Shown here piece after piece: positions 32,684-42,816 of a stretch of 64,000 nucleotides of DNA. The notes beneath the pieces are model-generated. The model was not told where the DNA came from, did not search any database, and saw only the letters and a program-made list of their open reading frames with translations. The position numbers and the translations under genes were made by a program. Source of the DNA: Cupriavidus yeoncheonensis (GTDB lineage: Bacteria; Pseudomonadota; Gammaproteobacteria; Burkholderiales; Burkholderiaceae); contig NZ_CAJPUY010000018.1 in the NCBI RefSeq assembly GCF_905397275.1, positions 1 through 64,000 of the forward strand. The letters run 5' to 3'. The first letter of the stretch is position 1, and the number at the start of each line of letters is the position of its first letter.

Positions 32684-33238
32684 ATGAGAGCAAGACCATT
32701 GCTGTTTTCCGCATCCACGGCACTCTGCCTGGCATGCACTTCGATCGCCAGCGCGGCACCGATGACCGTGTCGTCCAGCGCATTTTCCGAGAACGCCGTC
32801 ATTCCCGCGGCGCATGGCGGCAACGGGCCGAACTGCGGCGGCCAGGGCGTATCTCCCCCGGTGGCCTGGTCCGGCCTGCCGGTCGGAACACGCTCCGTCG
32901 CGATCTTCATGTTCGATCCGGATGGCTCCATGGGGCTGGGCGTCTCGCACTGGGTCGCCTACAACATTGCGGCGGACCGCGGCGAACTCCGGCAGGGCGA
33001 GGGTCAGAAGGATGGCCCGGGGATCACGGTCGGCAAGAACATTACCGGCGAGGCCGCGTACCGCGGACCTTGCCCGCCCGCCGGCGACGTCCCGCATCAC
33101 TACATCGTGACGGTGGTCGCGACCGACCTCGAGCCCGGCGCGCTGCCCGCGGGTCTGACGCGTGAAGAACTGATGGCCGCGCTCAAGGGACATGCGCGCG
33201 GCGGCGCCAGCGTCGTGGGCCGTTACAGCCGGAAATAG
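32684..33238 (+). CDS. PEBP / YbhB-YbcL family protein with signal peptide
   Basis: A 184-residue phosphatidylethanolamine-binding-protein-like protein. The first 25 residues (LLFSASTALCLACTSIASA) form a signal peptide ending in SAAP, so a periplasmic place is likely. The core has SPPVAWSGLP, FDPDGS, a HWVAYNI motif and YRGPCPPAGD..HHYIVTV, which make the anion-binding site. Function of bacterial PEBP proteins is not settled. I start it at the ATG at 32684 because the signal peptide begins there. Confidence 0.85.
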   Translation: MRARPLLFSASTALCLACTSIASAAPMTVSSSAFSENAVIPAAHGGNGPNCGGQGVSPPVAWSGLPVGTRSVAIFMFDPDGSMGLGVSHWVAYNIAADRGELRQGEGQKDGPGITVGKNITGEAAYRGPCPPAGDVPHHYIVTVVATDLEPGALPAGLTREELMAALKGHARGGASVVGRYSRK

Positions 33239-33415
33239 CGGCGCCTGGACGCCAATCCGTCCGCACCGAAGCCGGCCGCATCGCAGCGCCTGGCCGGGCT
33301 GGCAGAGACGGCTGCATCACAAGGTTGTCAAACTCGGCCGTCAGAATGGGGCGCGCTTTCGCTGGCGCGGCGTGGTGCCGCGCCGACCGAAAATCCCGGC
33401 AAAGGAGCCCGCTCG

Positions 33416-34771
33416 ATGTTCCGTCAAACCGTCCTGGCCAGCGCCATCACGCTGGCCTGCCTTGCCCTGTCGCCGTCTTTGCAGGCGCAGACCGCCTACC
33501 CCGCAACGCTCGCCGGCCACGCCGTGCTGCCGGCTCAGAGCTACCTGCCGGTGCCCAAGGACGCGCCTGCAGACCTGCAGCTCAGCGGCAAGTTCACCAC
33601 CGCGCAGCGTGCCGATACGCCAGGCACCGTCGAGGGCAAGTCGAACGGCCGGCCGACCGGCGTGTCGCTGCCGTTCCGCGGCCAGCCCGCGCAGGGCCAC
33701 TCCGGCATCAAGCGCATGCCCGATGGGACTTTCTGGGTACTGACCGACAACGGTGCCGGCGCCAAGGCCAACTCCCCGGACTTCATGCTTTACCTGAACC
33801 ACTACAAGGTGGATTTCGCCAGCGGCAAGTTCCAGCGCCTGAAGACCGTGTTCCTGCATGACCCGGACAAGAAGGTGCCGTTCCGCATCGTGCACGAGGG
33901 CACCGGCGCGCGCTATCTGACCGGTTCGGATTTCGACACCGAGAGCTTCCAGTTCGCCGGCGGCTCGCTGTGGATCGGCGACGAATTCGGCCCCTTCCTG
34001 ATCCAGGCCGACCTGGACGGCAAGGTGCTGGCCGTATTCGAGACACAGGTGGATGGCAAGGCCGTGCGTTCCCCCGACCACCCGGCCATGAGCACGCCGG
34101 GCGCGCCCGACGGCACGGTGAAGTTCGAGGTACGCCGCTCGAAGGGCTTCGAGGGCATGGCGGCATCGCCGGACGGCAGCAAGCTGTACGCGCTGCTCGA
34201 AGGCGCGCTGTGGAACGAAGGCAGCCGCGCCTATGAGACCGTGGACGGCAAGCCCTACCTGCGCGTGCTGGAATTCGACGTGAAGCAGCGCGCCTGGACC
34301 GGCCGCCACTGGAAATACGTGCTTGAAGCCGGCCATCATGCCATCGGCGACTTCAACATGATCGACGCCACCACCGGCCTGGTCATCGAGCGCGACAACG
34401 GCGAAGGCACGCCCGACAAGGCCTGCCCCGCGGGCCAGAAGCGCGCCGACTGCTTCGACGACGTGGCGAAGTTCAAGCGCGTCTACAAGATCGAGCTGAC
34501 CGACGCCAACGCCGGTGCCCCGGTGCGCAAGATCGGCTATATCGACCTGCTGCGCATGGCCGACCCGAACCACCTGGCGCGCAAGCCGCTGACGGACGGG
34601 GTGCTGGCGTTCCCGTTCTTCACCATCGAGAACGTGGACGTGGTGGATGCCACCCACATCGTCGTGGGCAATGACAACAACCTGCCCTTCTCGAGCAGCC
34701 GCGAACCCAACCGCGCGGACGACAACGAACTGGTGCTGCTGGAGGTGGGCGAGTTCCTGAAGGCGCGCTGA
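33416..34771 (+). CDS. Secreted esterase-like phytase-domain protein
   Basis: A 451-residue exported protein whose signal peptide ends near LSPSLQAQ. It matches the 'esterase-like activity of phytase' family: GTFWVLTDNGAG, SFQFAGGSLWIGDEFGP and KGFEGMAASPDGSKLYALLEG are beta-propeller strands with clustered acidic residues. These proteins are predicted periplasmic phosphatases or esterases acting on phosphorylated or ester substrates, and few have been studied. An upstream A/G-rich GGCAAAGGAG stands before the ATG. The gene converges on the chemoreceptor gene with a hairpin between. Confidence 0.85.
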   Translation: MFRQTVLASAITLACLALSPSLQAQTAYPATLAGHAVLPAQSYLPVPKDAPADLQLSGKFTTAQRADTPGTVEGKSNGRPTGVSLPFRGQPAQGHSGIKRMPDGTFWVLTDNGAGAKANSPDFMLYLNHYKVDFASGKFQRLKTVFLHDPDKKVPFRIVHEGTGARYLTGSDFDTESFQFAGGSLWIGDEFGPFLIQADLDGKVLAVFETQVDGKAVRSPDHPAMSTPGAPDGTVKFEVRRSKGFEGMAASPDGSKLYALLEGALWNEGSRAYETVDGKPYLRVLEFDVKQRAWTGRHWKYVLEAGHHAIGDFNMIDATTGLVIERDNGEGTPDKACPAGQKRADCFDDVAKFKRVYKIELTDANAGAPVRKIGYIDLLRMADPNHLARKPLTDGVLAFPFFTIENVDVVDATHIVVGNDNNLPFSSSREPNRADDNELVLLEVGEFLKAR

Positions 34772-34775
34772 ACGG

Positions 34776-34798
34776 AAGGCCCGGCCTTGCCGGGCCTT
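34776..34798. terminator. Bidirectional terminator-like hairpin
   Basis: AAGGCCCGG (34776-34784) and CCGGGCCTT (34790-34798) form a 9-bp stem with a 5-base loop between the convergent esterase-like and chemoreceptor genes. Confidence 0.7.
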
Positions 34799-34804
34799 GC
34801 CGCA

Positions 34805-36346
34805 TCAGGCAGCAATACGGAACGTAGCCACCGCCTGCTTGAGCCGCTGCGCCTGCTCTTCCAGCGAGCCGGCCGCGGCGGCGGCCTGTTCGACCAGCGC
34901 GGCGTTCTGCTGCGTGACCGAGTCCATCTGCGTCACCGCCAGGTTGACCTGTTCGATGCCGGCGCTCTGCTCGGCCGACGCGGCGCTGATCTCGCCCATG
35001 ATGTCGGTCACGCGCTTGACCGCGTCGACGATCTCCTGCATGGTCTGGCCCGACTGCGCCACCAGGGCCGAGCCCTTCTCCACGCGATCCACCGAATCGC
35101 CGATCAGCGACTTGATCTCCTTGGCGGCGGTGGCGCTGCGCTGGGCCAGGCTGCGCACTTCGCCGGCCACCACGGCAAAGCCGCGGCCCTGCTCGCCCGC
35201 GCGCGCGGCTTCCACCGCGGCGTTCAGTGCCAGGATATTGGTCTGGAAGGCGATGCCTTCGATCACCGCGATGATGTCGACCACCTTCTTCGACGCGCCG
35301 TTGATCTCTTCCATGGTCTCTGCGACCTTGTCGGCCACATCGCCGCCCTTGGCGGCGATTTCCGATGCGTTCACCGCGAGCGAGCTGGCCTGCCTGGCGT
35401 TGTCCGCGTTCTGGCGCACGATGCTGGTCAGCTCTTCCATGCTGGCAGCGGTCTGCTGCAGCGAGGACGCCTGCTCCTCCGTACGCTGCGACAGGTCGGT
35501 ATTGCCCGCCGCGATCTGGCTCGTGCCCGAGGCAATGGCCTCGGTGCCGGTGCGCACATCGCGCACGATGCGCAGGATATTGGTGTTCATCTCGCCCAGC
35601 GCGTTGAGCAGCTGGCCGGTCTCGTCCTGGCTGTCCACCTGGATGCGGCTGGTCAGGTCGCCCGACGCCACCGTACGCGCGATGTCCAATGCATGGCCCA
35701 GCGGCCGGATGATGCCGCGCGTCAGCCACACCGCGAACGCAACGCCGATTGCCAGCACCAGCACGCCCAGCACGATCAGGCTGTTGCGCGCATTGGTATA
35801 GATGGTGTCGATCTCGGCGGCCGTGGCGTCGATGCTGCTGCGCTGGATGTCGAGCAGCTTCTGGATTTCGGCCAGGTAGGCATCGCCCGCCGGCACGAAC
35901 TCTTGCTCGAGCACTTCGTTGGCGCGCTCGGTCTCGCCGTCCTGCTTGAGCCTGGTGATCTTGTCGCGCGAGGCGTTGTACGGCTCGCGCACTTCCAGGA
36001 TTTTCCGGAACGCGGCTTTCTCGGCGTCGGAGGTCAGCATCGGCTGCATCTTGTCGCGCAGCGCCGCGATGCCTTCGAGCGACGCCTTCGTTTCCCTGGC
36101 GAAGAAGGCGCCGAGCGACGGATCGGCACTCTTGGCCACCGCCGTGGTCCGGCGCACGCTGGTATGCATCAGGCGATACCAGTCGCTGACCAGCCGCTCC
36201 TTGGTCAGCGGCTGCTGCATCATGTCATGCGTGCGCTCCGCCACCTGCTGCAGGCGCAGGATGCCAAAGGCGGACATCAACGCGCAAAGCACCAGCACCA
36301 CCCCAAAACCTACGCCGAGGCGTACCCCGATTCCGGAATTCTTCAT
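34805..36346 (-). CDS. Methyl-accepting chemotaxis protein
   Basis: A 513-residue inner-membrane chemoreceptor. A first membrane helix (LGVGFGVVLVLCALMSAFG) is followed by a four-helix-bundle periplasmic sensor to about residue 185. A second helix (LIVLGVLVLAIGVAFAVWL), a HAMP linker and the long coiled-coil signalling domain come next. The tip contains the invariant RGFAVVAGEVRSLAQRSA (in part). It ends in RIAA and lacks the NWETF-type pentapeptide that recruits CheR, so it is adapted by another receptor or by low-affinity methylation. A sigma-28-like promoter precedes it. The ligand cannot be read. Confidence 0.9.
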   Translation of the reverse strand: MKNSGIGVRLGVGFGVVLVLCALMSAFGILRLQQVAERTHDMMQQPLTKERLVSDWYRLMHTSVRRTTAVAKSADPSLGAFFARETKASLEGIAALRDKMQPMLTSDAEKAAFRKILEVREPYNASRDKITRLKQDGETERANEVLEQEFVPAGDAYLAEIQKLLDIQRSSIDATAAEIDTIYTNARNSLIVLGVLVLAIGVAFAVWLTRGIIRPLGHALDIARTVASGDLTSRIQVDSQDETGQLLNALGEMNTNILRIVRDVRTGTEAIASGTSQIAAGNTDLSQRTEEQASSLQQTAASMEELTSIVRQNADNARQASSLAVNASEIAAKGGDVADKVAETMEEINGASKKVVDIIAVIEGIAFQTNILALNAAVEAARAGEQGRGFAVVAGEVRSLAQRSATAAKEIKSLIGDSVDRVEKGSALVAQSGQTMQEIVDAVKRVTDIMGEISAASAEQSAGIEQVNLAVTQMDSVTQQNAALVEQAAAAAGSLEEQAQRLKQAVATFRIAA

Positions 36347-36460
36347 TGTTTTCTTCTACCTGATCTGGACTTCGATACGGCGAAGTGCTGGCGCGCGGAC
36401 GCCGCCTTTCGCTCTCGTAACCCACCGACCTGGATTGGGTGTAGTGGCGGGCTATGGACG

Positions 36461-36488
36461 GGAACGGCAGCGGGGGGGCGAAACTTTA
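36461..36488 (-). promoter_or_regulatory. Sigma-28 (FliA)-type flagellar promoter for the chemoreceptor
   Basis: On the minus strand TAAAGTTT (36488-36481) is a full match to the sigma-28 -35 element. After 12 bases comes GCCGTTCC (36468-36461), matching the first four bases of GCCGATAA. It lies about 115 bp upstream of the chemoreceptor start. The second element is imperfect. Confidence 0.6.
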
Positions 36489-36653
36489 GGGTTTTTGCGA
36501 ATACCCGGCGACGGAGGGGTGTGGCTGAAGACACTGCAAATTGCCCGTGCAGGCCCATCCCGCTCCTTGCGGGCCGCCCCCTTCAACACCTAGAGTAGTC
36601 ACAGACCGGCAGCATGAACCGCCCGATTTCCCCCGATGACAAGGAGTGACCGC

Positions 36654-37079
36654 ATGAATACCCCTCCCAACCCCTTCGCGGATTTCACCAAGATGCTGGA
36701 GCAATTCCAGCTTCCCGGCATGGACATGGGCGCCGTGATGGAAGCACGGCGCAAGGACATCGAGGCCCTTGGCGAGGCCAACAAGCTCGCCTATGAAGGC
36801 ATGCAGGCGATGATGCAAAAGCAGACCGAGATCTTCGGCCAGGCCATGCAGCAGATCCAGTCCGCCGCGCAGCAGTTGAACACCGGCGGCAATCCTGCCG
36901 AAGCCATGAGCCGCCAGAACGAGTTCGTGCAGAAGGCCCTGCATCAGGCGCTGGAGAATATGCGCGAACTGGCCGAGATGGCCCGCAAGTCGCAGGCCGA
37001 CGCCATGGCGGTGATCGGCAACCGCGCGCAGCAGAACCTGCAGGAAGCCAGTAGCCTGCTCAAGCCGAAGTCCAGCTGA
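36654..37079 (+). CDS. Phasin-family protein
   Basis: A 141-residue soluble helical protein. The sequence from NPFADFTKMLEQFQLPGMDMGAVMEARRKDIEAL (in parts) onward is typical of polyhydroxyalkanoate granule-associated phasins: an amphipathic N-terminus, then a long heptad-like helix with many Ala, Gln and Met. AAGGAG lies seven bases before the ATG at 36654. It is next to 3-hydroxybutyrate dehydrogenase, the enzyme that uses the depolymerisation product, so a role on PHB granules is plausible. It is not clearly the major PhaP1 of the cell. Confidence 0.75.
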   Translation: MNTPPNPFADFTKMLEQFQLPGMDMGAVMEARRKDIEALGEANKLAYEGMQAMMQKQTEIFGQAMQQIQSAAQQLNTGGNPAEAMSRQNEFVQKALHQALENMRELAEMARKSQADAMAVIGNRAQQNLQEASSLLKPKSS

Positions 37080-37098
37080 GCGCGCGGCCTCGGCAATA

Positions 37099-37137
37099 GC
37101 CGGCGGTATCCGGCTGTATCCGGCGATATCCGCCGGC
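37099..37137. terminator. Hairpin between the phasin and 3-hydroxybutyrate dehydrogenase genes
   Basis: GCCGGCGG (37099-37106) pairs with CCGCCGGC (37130-37137), and the intervening bases repeat TATCCGGC. It lies between convergent genes, so it may act in both directions. Confidence 0.55.
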
Positions 37138-37216
37138 TTGCGCGCATCCTGCATCCCGACACGTCGCTGCACGTGCCGGGGCTTTCCTGACGGATTCTCT
37201 CCAGGCGCTCCGGACC

Positions 37217-37993
37217 TTACTGCGCCGTCCAGCCGCCGTCGGCCACCCACGTGGCTCCGCGCACTTCAGCCGCCAGCGGCGAACACAGCATCAGCGCCAG
37301 CCCGCCAAGCTGCTCAGGCGTAACGAACTGCGCCGATGGCTGTTTCTCGCCGAGCAGGCGGGCACGCGCGGCATCAGGCGAAAGCCCCTCCCGCACTGCC
37401 AGGTCGTCAATCTGCTTCTGCACCAGCGGCGTCAGCACAAACCCCGGGCAGATGGCATTGCAGGTCACGCCGGTGCCAGCCGTCTCCAGCGCCGTCACCT
37501 TGGTCAGCCCGACCAGGCCATGCTTGGCGGCCACATAGGCCGACTTCCCCGCCGAGCCCACCAGTCCGTGCACCGAGGCGATGTTGATGATCCGCCCCCA
37601 GTTGCGCCCCCGCATGCCGGACAACACCTGCCGCGTGGTGTGAAAGCCCGAACTCAGGTTGATGGCGATGATGTCATCCCACTTCTGCGCGTCGAAGCTC
37701 TCGAGCGGCGATACATGCTGGATGCCGGCGTTGTTCACCAGGATGTCCACGGCGCCGAAGCGTTCATTGGCCATGGCGATCATCGCGCCGATCTCGTCGG
37801 GCTTGCGCATGTCGGCCGGGTGGTGCGCCACCTGCGCGCCCGTGGCGCGGATGGCGTCGAGGGCGGCATCGGCGTCACCGAAGCCGTTGAGCACGATCTT
37901 GGCGCCGGCCTCGGCCAGTGCCCGGGCAATGCCCAGGCCGATGCCGCTTGTGGATCCGGTCACGAGCGCGGTCTTTCCGTTCAGGGTAGTCAT
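37217..37993 (-). CDS. bdhA: 3-hydroxybutyrate dehydrogenase (SDR)
   Basis: A 258-residue SDR of the D-3-hydroxybutyrate dehydrogenase family (EC 1.1.1.30), oxidising 3-hydroxybutyrate to acetoacetate with NAD. It carries TGSTSGIGLGIA, NNAGIQHVSPLE (the HVSPLE segment is typical of BdhA), INIASVHGLVGS and YVAAKHG. The family C-terminal GATWVADGGWTAQ is present. It is the second gene behind the GntP-type permease (32 bp), the order seen in the HbcR-controlled locus of Pseudomonas aeruginosa. Confidence 0.9.
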   Translation of the reverse strand: MTTLNGKTALVTGSTSGIGLGIARALAEAGAKIVLNGFGDADAALDAIRATGAQVAHHPADMRKPDEIGAMIAMANERFGAVDILVNNAGIQHVSPLESFDAQKWDDIIAINLSSGFHTTRQVLSGMRGRNWGRIINIASVHGLVGSAGKSAYVAAKHGLVGLTKVTALETAGTGVTCNAICPGFVLTPLVQKQIDDLAVREGLSPDAARARLLGEKQPSAQFVTPEQLGGLALMLCSPLAAEVRGATWVADGGWTAQ

Positions 37994-38025
37994 GGCAAGG
38001 CGAATTCGGAAGATGCAGGAAACGG

Positions 38026-39417
38026 TCAGACCAGGCCGGTCATGTAGTAGACCAGGATGACGAAGAACACCGCCAGCGTCTTGATCATGGTGACGGCGAA
38101 GATGTCCCGGTAGGACTCGCGGTGCGTGAGGCCGGTCACGGCCAGCAGCGTGATGACCGCGCCGTTGTGCGGCAGCGTATCCATGCCGCCGCTGGCCATC
38201 GACACCACGCGGTGCAGCACCTCCAGCGGGATGCCGGCCGCCTGCGCGCCCTGGATGAAGGTATCGCCCATGGCTGCCAGCGCAATGCTCATGCCGCCCG
38301 ATGCCGAACCCGTGATACCGGCCAGCGCGCTCACCGACACCGCGGCGTTGACCAGCGGGTTGGGAATGGCGTGCAGCGCGTCGCCCACCACCAGGAAGCC
38401 CGGCAGCGCCGCGATCACGCCGCCGAAGCCATACTCCGATGCGGTGTTCATGGCCGCCAGCAGCGCGCCGCCCACGGCGGTCTTGCTGCCTTCGGCAAAG
38501 CGCTGGCGCACGGCGCCGAACGCGGTCACCGCCACCAGCAGGATACCCAGCAGCAGCGCGCCTTCCACGGCCCAGATCGCGACCACGGAGGCGGTCGGGA
38601 TGGTCACGGGCTTGGCCAGCCCCGGCAGCTCCAGCGAACTGGTCGCGCCGTACCACTGCGGGATCATACGCGTCAGCACAAAGTTGGACACACCCACCAG
38701 CACCAGCGGCGCAAGGGCCAGCAGCGGGTTGGGCAACTGGGCCGTCTCCACCGGTTCCGGCTCGTTCAGCAGCGACGTGCCATAGCCCTCGCCCTTCGCC
38801 ATCGCGGCGCGGCGGCGCCATTCGAGATAGCTCAGGCCGACCACGATGATGAACAACGCACCGGCCACGCCCAGCACGGGCGCCGCCCAGGCGGTGGTCT
38901 TGAAGAAGGTGGTCGGAATGATGTTCTGGATCTGCGGCGTACCGGGCAGCGAATCCATCGTGAACGAGAACGCGCCCAGCGCGATCGCCCCCGGCATCAG
39001 CCGCTTCGGGATATTGCTCTGCCGGTACAGCTCGGCCGCGAACGGATAGACCGCGAACACGACCACGAACAGCGATACGCCACCATAGGTCAGCAGCGCG
39101 CATACGGCAACGATCACCGCGTTCGCGCGCGAGCTGCCTATGTAGCGGATGGCGGCCGCGACAATCGAGCGCGAGTAGCCGGACAGCTCGATCACCTTGC
39201 CGAACACGGCGCCAAGCAGGAACACGGGGAAGTACAGCTTCACGAAACCGACCATCTTCTCCATGAAGATGCCGGTAAAGGCCGGGGCCACGGCCGACGG
39301 GTCAGTCAGCAGCACGGCGCCGAGCGCGGCCAGCGGGGCAAACAGGATGACGCTGTAGCCGCGGTAGGCGGCAAGCATCAGGAAGGCTAGAGCAGCAACG
39401 ACGATCACAAAGGACAT
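38026..39417 (-). CDS. GntP-family permease, likely D-3-hydroxybutyrate transporter
   Basis: A 463-residue inner-membrane carrier with about 12 hydrophobic segments. LYFPVFLLGAVFGKVIELSGYS and GALLAAMNTASEYGFGGVIAAL are typical of GntP-type gluconate/hydroxybutyrate permeases. FSFTMDSLPGTPQIQNIIPTTFF (in part) matches the conserved substrate region. It begins the permease-bdhA operon, and the shared promoter is a sigma-54-type sequence 125 bp upstream, next to the divergent activator gene. Operon context, not sequence alone, points to 3-hydroxybutyrate. Confidence 0.87.
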   Translation of the reverse strand: MSFVIVVAALAFLMLAAYRGYSVILFAPLAALGAVLLTDPSAVAPAFTGIFMEKMVGFVKLYFPVFLLGAVFGKVIELSGYSRSIVAAAIRYIGSSRANAVIVAVCALLTYGGVSLFVVVFAVYPFAAELYRQSNIPKRLMPGAIALGAFSFTMDSLPGTPQIQNIIPTTFFKTTAWAAPVLGVAGALFIIVVGLSYLEWRRRAAMAKGEGYGTSLLNEPEPVETAQLPNPLLALAPLVLVGVSNFVLTRMIPQWYGATSSLELPGLAKPVTIPTASVVAIWAVEGALLLGILLVAVTAFGAVRQRFAEGSKTAVGGALLAAMNTASEYGFGGVIAALPGFLVVGDALHAIPNPLVNAAVSVSALAGITGSASGGMSIALAAMGDTFIQGAQAAGIPLEVLHRVVSMASGGMDTLPHNGAVITLLAVTGLTHRESYRDIFAVTMIKTLAVFFVILVYYMTGLV

Positions 39418-39541
39418 GAAGTCTCCGCGAGGATTGTTCTTGGTCTGGGGAAATATAGGTCCCGGCGCCCGAAGGCGCCGGCCACTTACATCTGTGGCAG
39501 GCAGCGCGGCATGGGCCCGCGCATCAGGGACCGGGTGACAT

Positions 39542-39557
39542 TGCACGGAGCGTGCCA
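39542..39557 (-). promoter_or_regulatory. Sigma-54 (-24/-12) promoter of the permease-bdhA operon
   Basis: On the minus strand the sequence TGGCACGCTCCGTGCA has GG and GC separated by exactly 10 bases, as required. The TGGCACG half matches the consensus fully and the second half reads GTGCA for TTGCA. The neighbouring gene encodes a sigma-54-dependent activator. Confidence 0.8.
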
Positions 39558-39612
39558 CGCCGCAAAGTGATCGATAATCACCTATTTGATCTATTGGGAC
39601 ATTTCCTGTCTT

Positions 39613-39676
39613 TGTTTCGAGACAGATCTAGGAGATACCGACGAAATCAGGCTCTCTTGTGAGACTATCTCGTCTC
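39613..39676. promoter_or_regulatory. Two palindromes, likely upstream activating sites for the sigma-54 activator
   Basis: TGTTTCGAGACA (39613-39624) and GAGAC-N6-GTCTC (39661-39676) are inverted repeats 55-135 bp upstream of the -24 element and just ahead of the activator gene. They fit the place of an enhancer for an HbcR-type protein, and would also put the activator's own gene under autogenous control. Confidence 0.5.
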
Positions 39677-39694
39677 CAAATCGAGAAGAACAAG

Positions 39695-41200
<1,506 letters not shown>

Positions 41201-41212
41201 GCGCGAGCGCGA

Positions 41213-42463
41213 TCAGTGAACCGGATGGCTCGCGGCGATGGTCTGGCCGATCATCGCCGCCGTGGCGGTAGACAGCGTCCAGCCCAGGTGCCCGTGTCCG
41301 GTGTTGTAGAACACGCGCGTGGCGCGGCCACGCGCGACCCGCGGCATCATGTCTGGCATCATCGGCCGCAGGCCCGCCCATGGCACCGAACGCGAAGTCT
41401 CGATAGCGAAATTGCGCCGCACCCATGACACCAGCGGCGCAATGCGGTCCGCACGGATATCGCGGTTGTCGCCGTTGAATTCCGCGGTGCCGGCCACGCG
41501 GAAACGGTCAGCGCCAAGCCGGCTGGTCACGATCTTGGCGCTCTCGTCGAGCAGGCTCACATACGGCGCGTTCTTCACGCTGCGCTCGTCATCGAGATGC
41601 ACGGTGATCGAATAGCCCTTGACCGGATAGACATTGATGCGGTCGCCCAGCATCGCGGCGATGTGGCGGCTGCCCACGCCGGCGCATACCACCACGGCGG
41701 TCCCCCTAAGCTCGCGTTCGCCTCCATCCTGCCCCGAAGCCACGGCGGCTTCCGACGCGGCCAGGCGCATCGTGACGCCATCTTTGCGCAGGTCCACGGA
41801 CTTCACGTCCACGCCGTGCACGAACGTCACGCCGAGCCGCTCGCACGCGCGCGCCAGGCCGCGCGTGAACTTGTGGATGTCGCCGGTGGAATCGGACGGC
41901 GTGTAGTAGCCGCCGTAGTAGTTGCCCTGCAGCGTCGGCTCGATCGAACGGATTTCTTGCGGCGTGACGGCGTAGCGCTCCAGGCCGCCTTCCACCAGCA
42001 ACTGGTTGGTGCGGCCCGCAGCCTCGAAGCTGGCGCGGTCGTGATAGAAGTGCAGGATGCCGCGACGCTCGAGATTGAAATCGATCTGCTCGCGCTCGGC
42101 CATCTCGAACAGGTGCTGGCGCGCGGCAATGGCCAGGCGCGTGGTCTCGATGGTGTTGGCGCGGTAGTTGCGCAGGTTGCCGACGAATTCACCGAGCCAC
42201 GAGTACTTGTGCCACGACGGACGCGGATTGAGCAGCAGCGGCGCGTCGCGCCTCATCATCCATTTGAAGCCCTTGAGCAGCGTGCCGGCATGGTTCCAGA
42301 CCTCCGCGTTGCACGCGGATAGCTGGCCGCCGTTGGCGAACGAGGTTTCCATCGCCGGATAGTGGTGACGGTCCAGCACGGTGACGCGATAGCCCTGTTT
42401 CGCGAGGGTATAGGCGGTCGTGACGCCGGTAATGCCGGCGCCGATGACGAGCATGTGAGACAT
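41213..42463 (-). CDS. dadA: D-amino acid dehydrogenase small subunit-like flavoprotein
   Basis: A 416-residue FAD enzyme of the DadA family. The N-terminal dinucleotide motif is VIGAGITGVTTAYTLAKQGY, the second is FANGGQLSACNAEVWN and the C-terminal FAD segment reads NTGHGHLGWTLS. DadA oxidises D-amino acids, typically D-alanine, to 2-oxo acids and ammonia and passes electrons to the respiratory chain. The start is the ATG of MSHMLVIGAG, with AGGA upstream. The leader carries a tandem glycine riboswitch, so glycine or a related compound controls expression, and the enzyme may use glycine or a D-amino acid. It converges on the sigma-54 activator gene 12 bp away. Confidence 0.9.
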   Translation of the reverse strand: MSHMLVIGAGITGVTTAYTLAKQGYRVTVLDRHHYPAMETSFANGGQLSACNAEVWNHAGTLLKGFKWMMRRDAPLLLNPRPSWHKYSWLGEFVGNLRNYRANTIETTRLAIAARQHLFEMAEREQIDFNLERRGILHFYHDRASFEAAGRTNQLLVEGGLERYAVTPQEIRSIEPTLQGNYYGGYYTPSDSTGDIHKFTRGLARACERLGVTFVHGVDVKSVDLRKDGVTMRLAASEAAVASGQDGGERELRGTAVVVCAGVGSRHIAAMLGDRINVYPVKGYSITVHLDDERSVKNAPYVSLLDESAKIVTSRLGADRFRVAGTAEFNGDNRDIRADRIAPLVSWVRRNFAIETSRSVPWAGLRPMMPDMMPRVARGRATRVFYNTGHGHLGWTLSTATAAMIGQTIAASHPVH

Positions 42464-42514
42464 GACAGTCCTGAAGCAAGGATGAATTTGACCGTTGCCG
42501 GTCCCCTGCCCCAT

Positions 42515-42689
42515 CTGTCCGTGGTACCTGAGAGCTTGGACATGGCCAGGCCATGCCGTCCCCTTCGGTGGGCGCGAAGCGCCTCTCTCCAGATCTTTAC
42601 TTGCGACGCCACAGTCCTCGGTGCCTGAGAGTTTCCGGGGCGGTTGCTCCGTCGGCGCCGGACCCGCCTGGCGGCGTTCCGGTCTCTCC
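42515..42689 (-). promoter_or_regulatory. Tandem glycine riboswitch in the dadA leader
   Basis: Read on the minus strand, aptamer 1 (42689-42611) opens with GGAGAGACC and closes with CTCTCAGGCACCGAGGAC, and contains CGCCGACGGAGCAA. Aptamer 2 (42590-42515) opens with GGAGAGAGG, contains CACCGAAGGGG and closes with CTCTCAGGTACCACGGAC. These are the conserved gcvT-type elements, with a 20-base linker. A GACCG-GCAA-CGGTC hairpin lies just downstream at 42490-42503, between the aptamers and the AGGA of dadA, and may be the expression platform. Without a U-run I cannot tell a terminator from translation control. Confidence 0.93.
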
Positions 42690-42816
42690 TGCGAGGTCGC
42701 ACGGCGCCGGAGGGTGGTCCGGTGCCGCTTTGCGGCAGGTTGTGCGCCTGCCGAATGGGAATGATAGCTGGAAGTGGGCGGGGGTAGAGAATCGGGTTAT
42801 CCCTAGCCCCGCTTCC

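Noticed and set aside
34787..36598. A 603-codon plus-strand frame opposite the chemoreceptor
   Set aside because: Antisense to a chemoreceptor with a perfect signalling tip; no signal of translation.
39659..39694. GTG start of the sigma-54 activator at 39659
   Set aside because: It would translate through the GAGAC-N6-GTCTC palindrome. The ATG at 39695 follows a purine-rich stretch and keeps the operator outside the gene.
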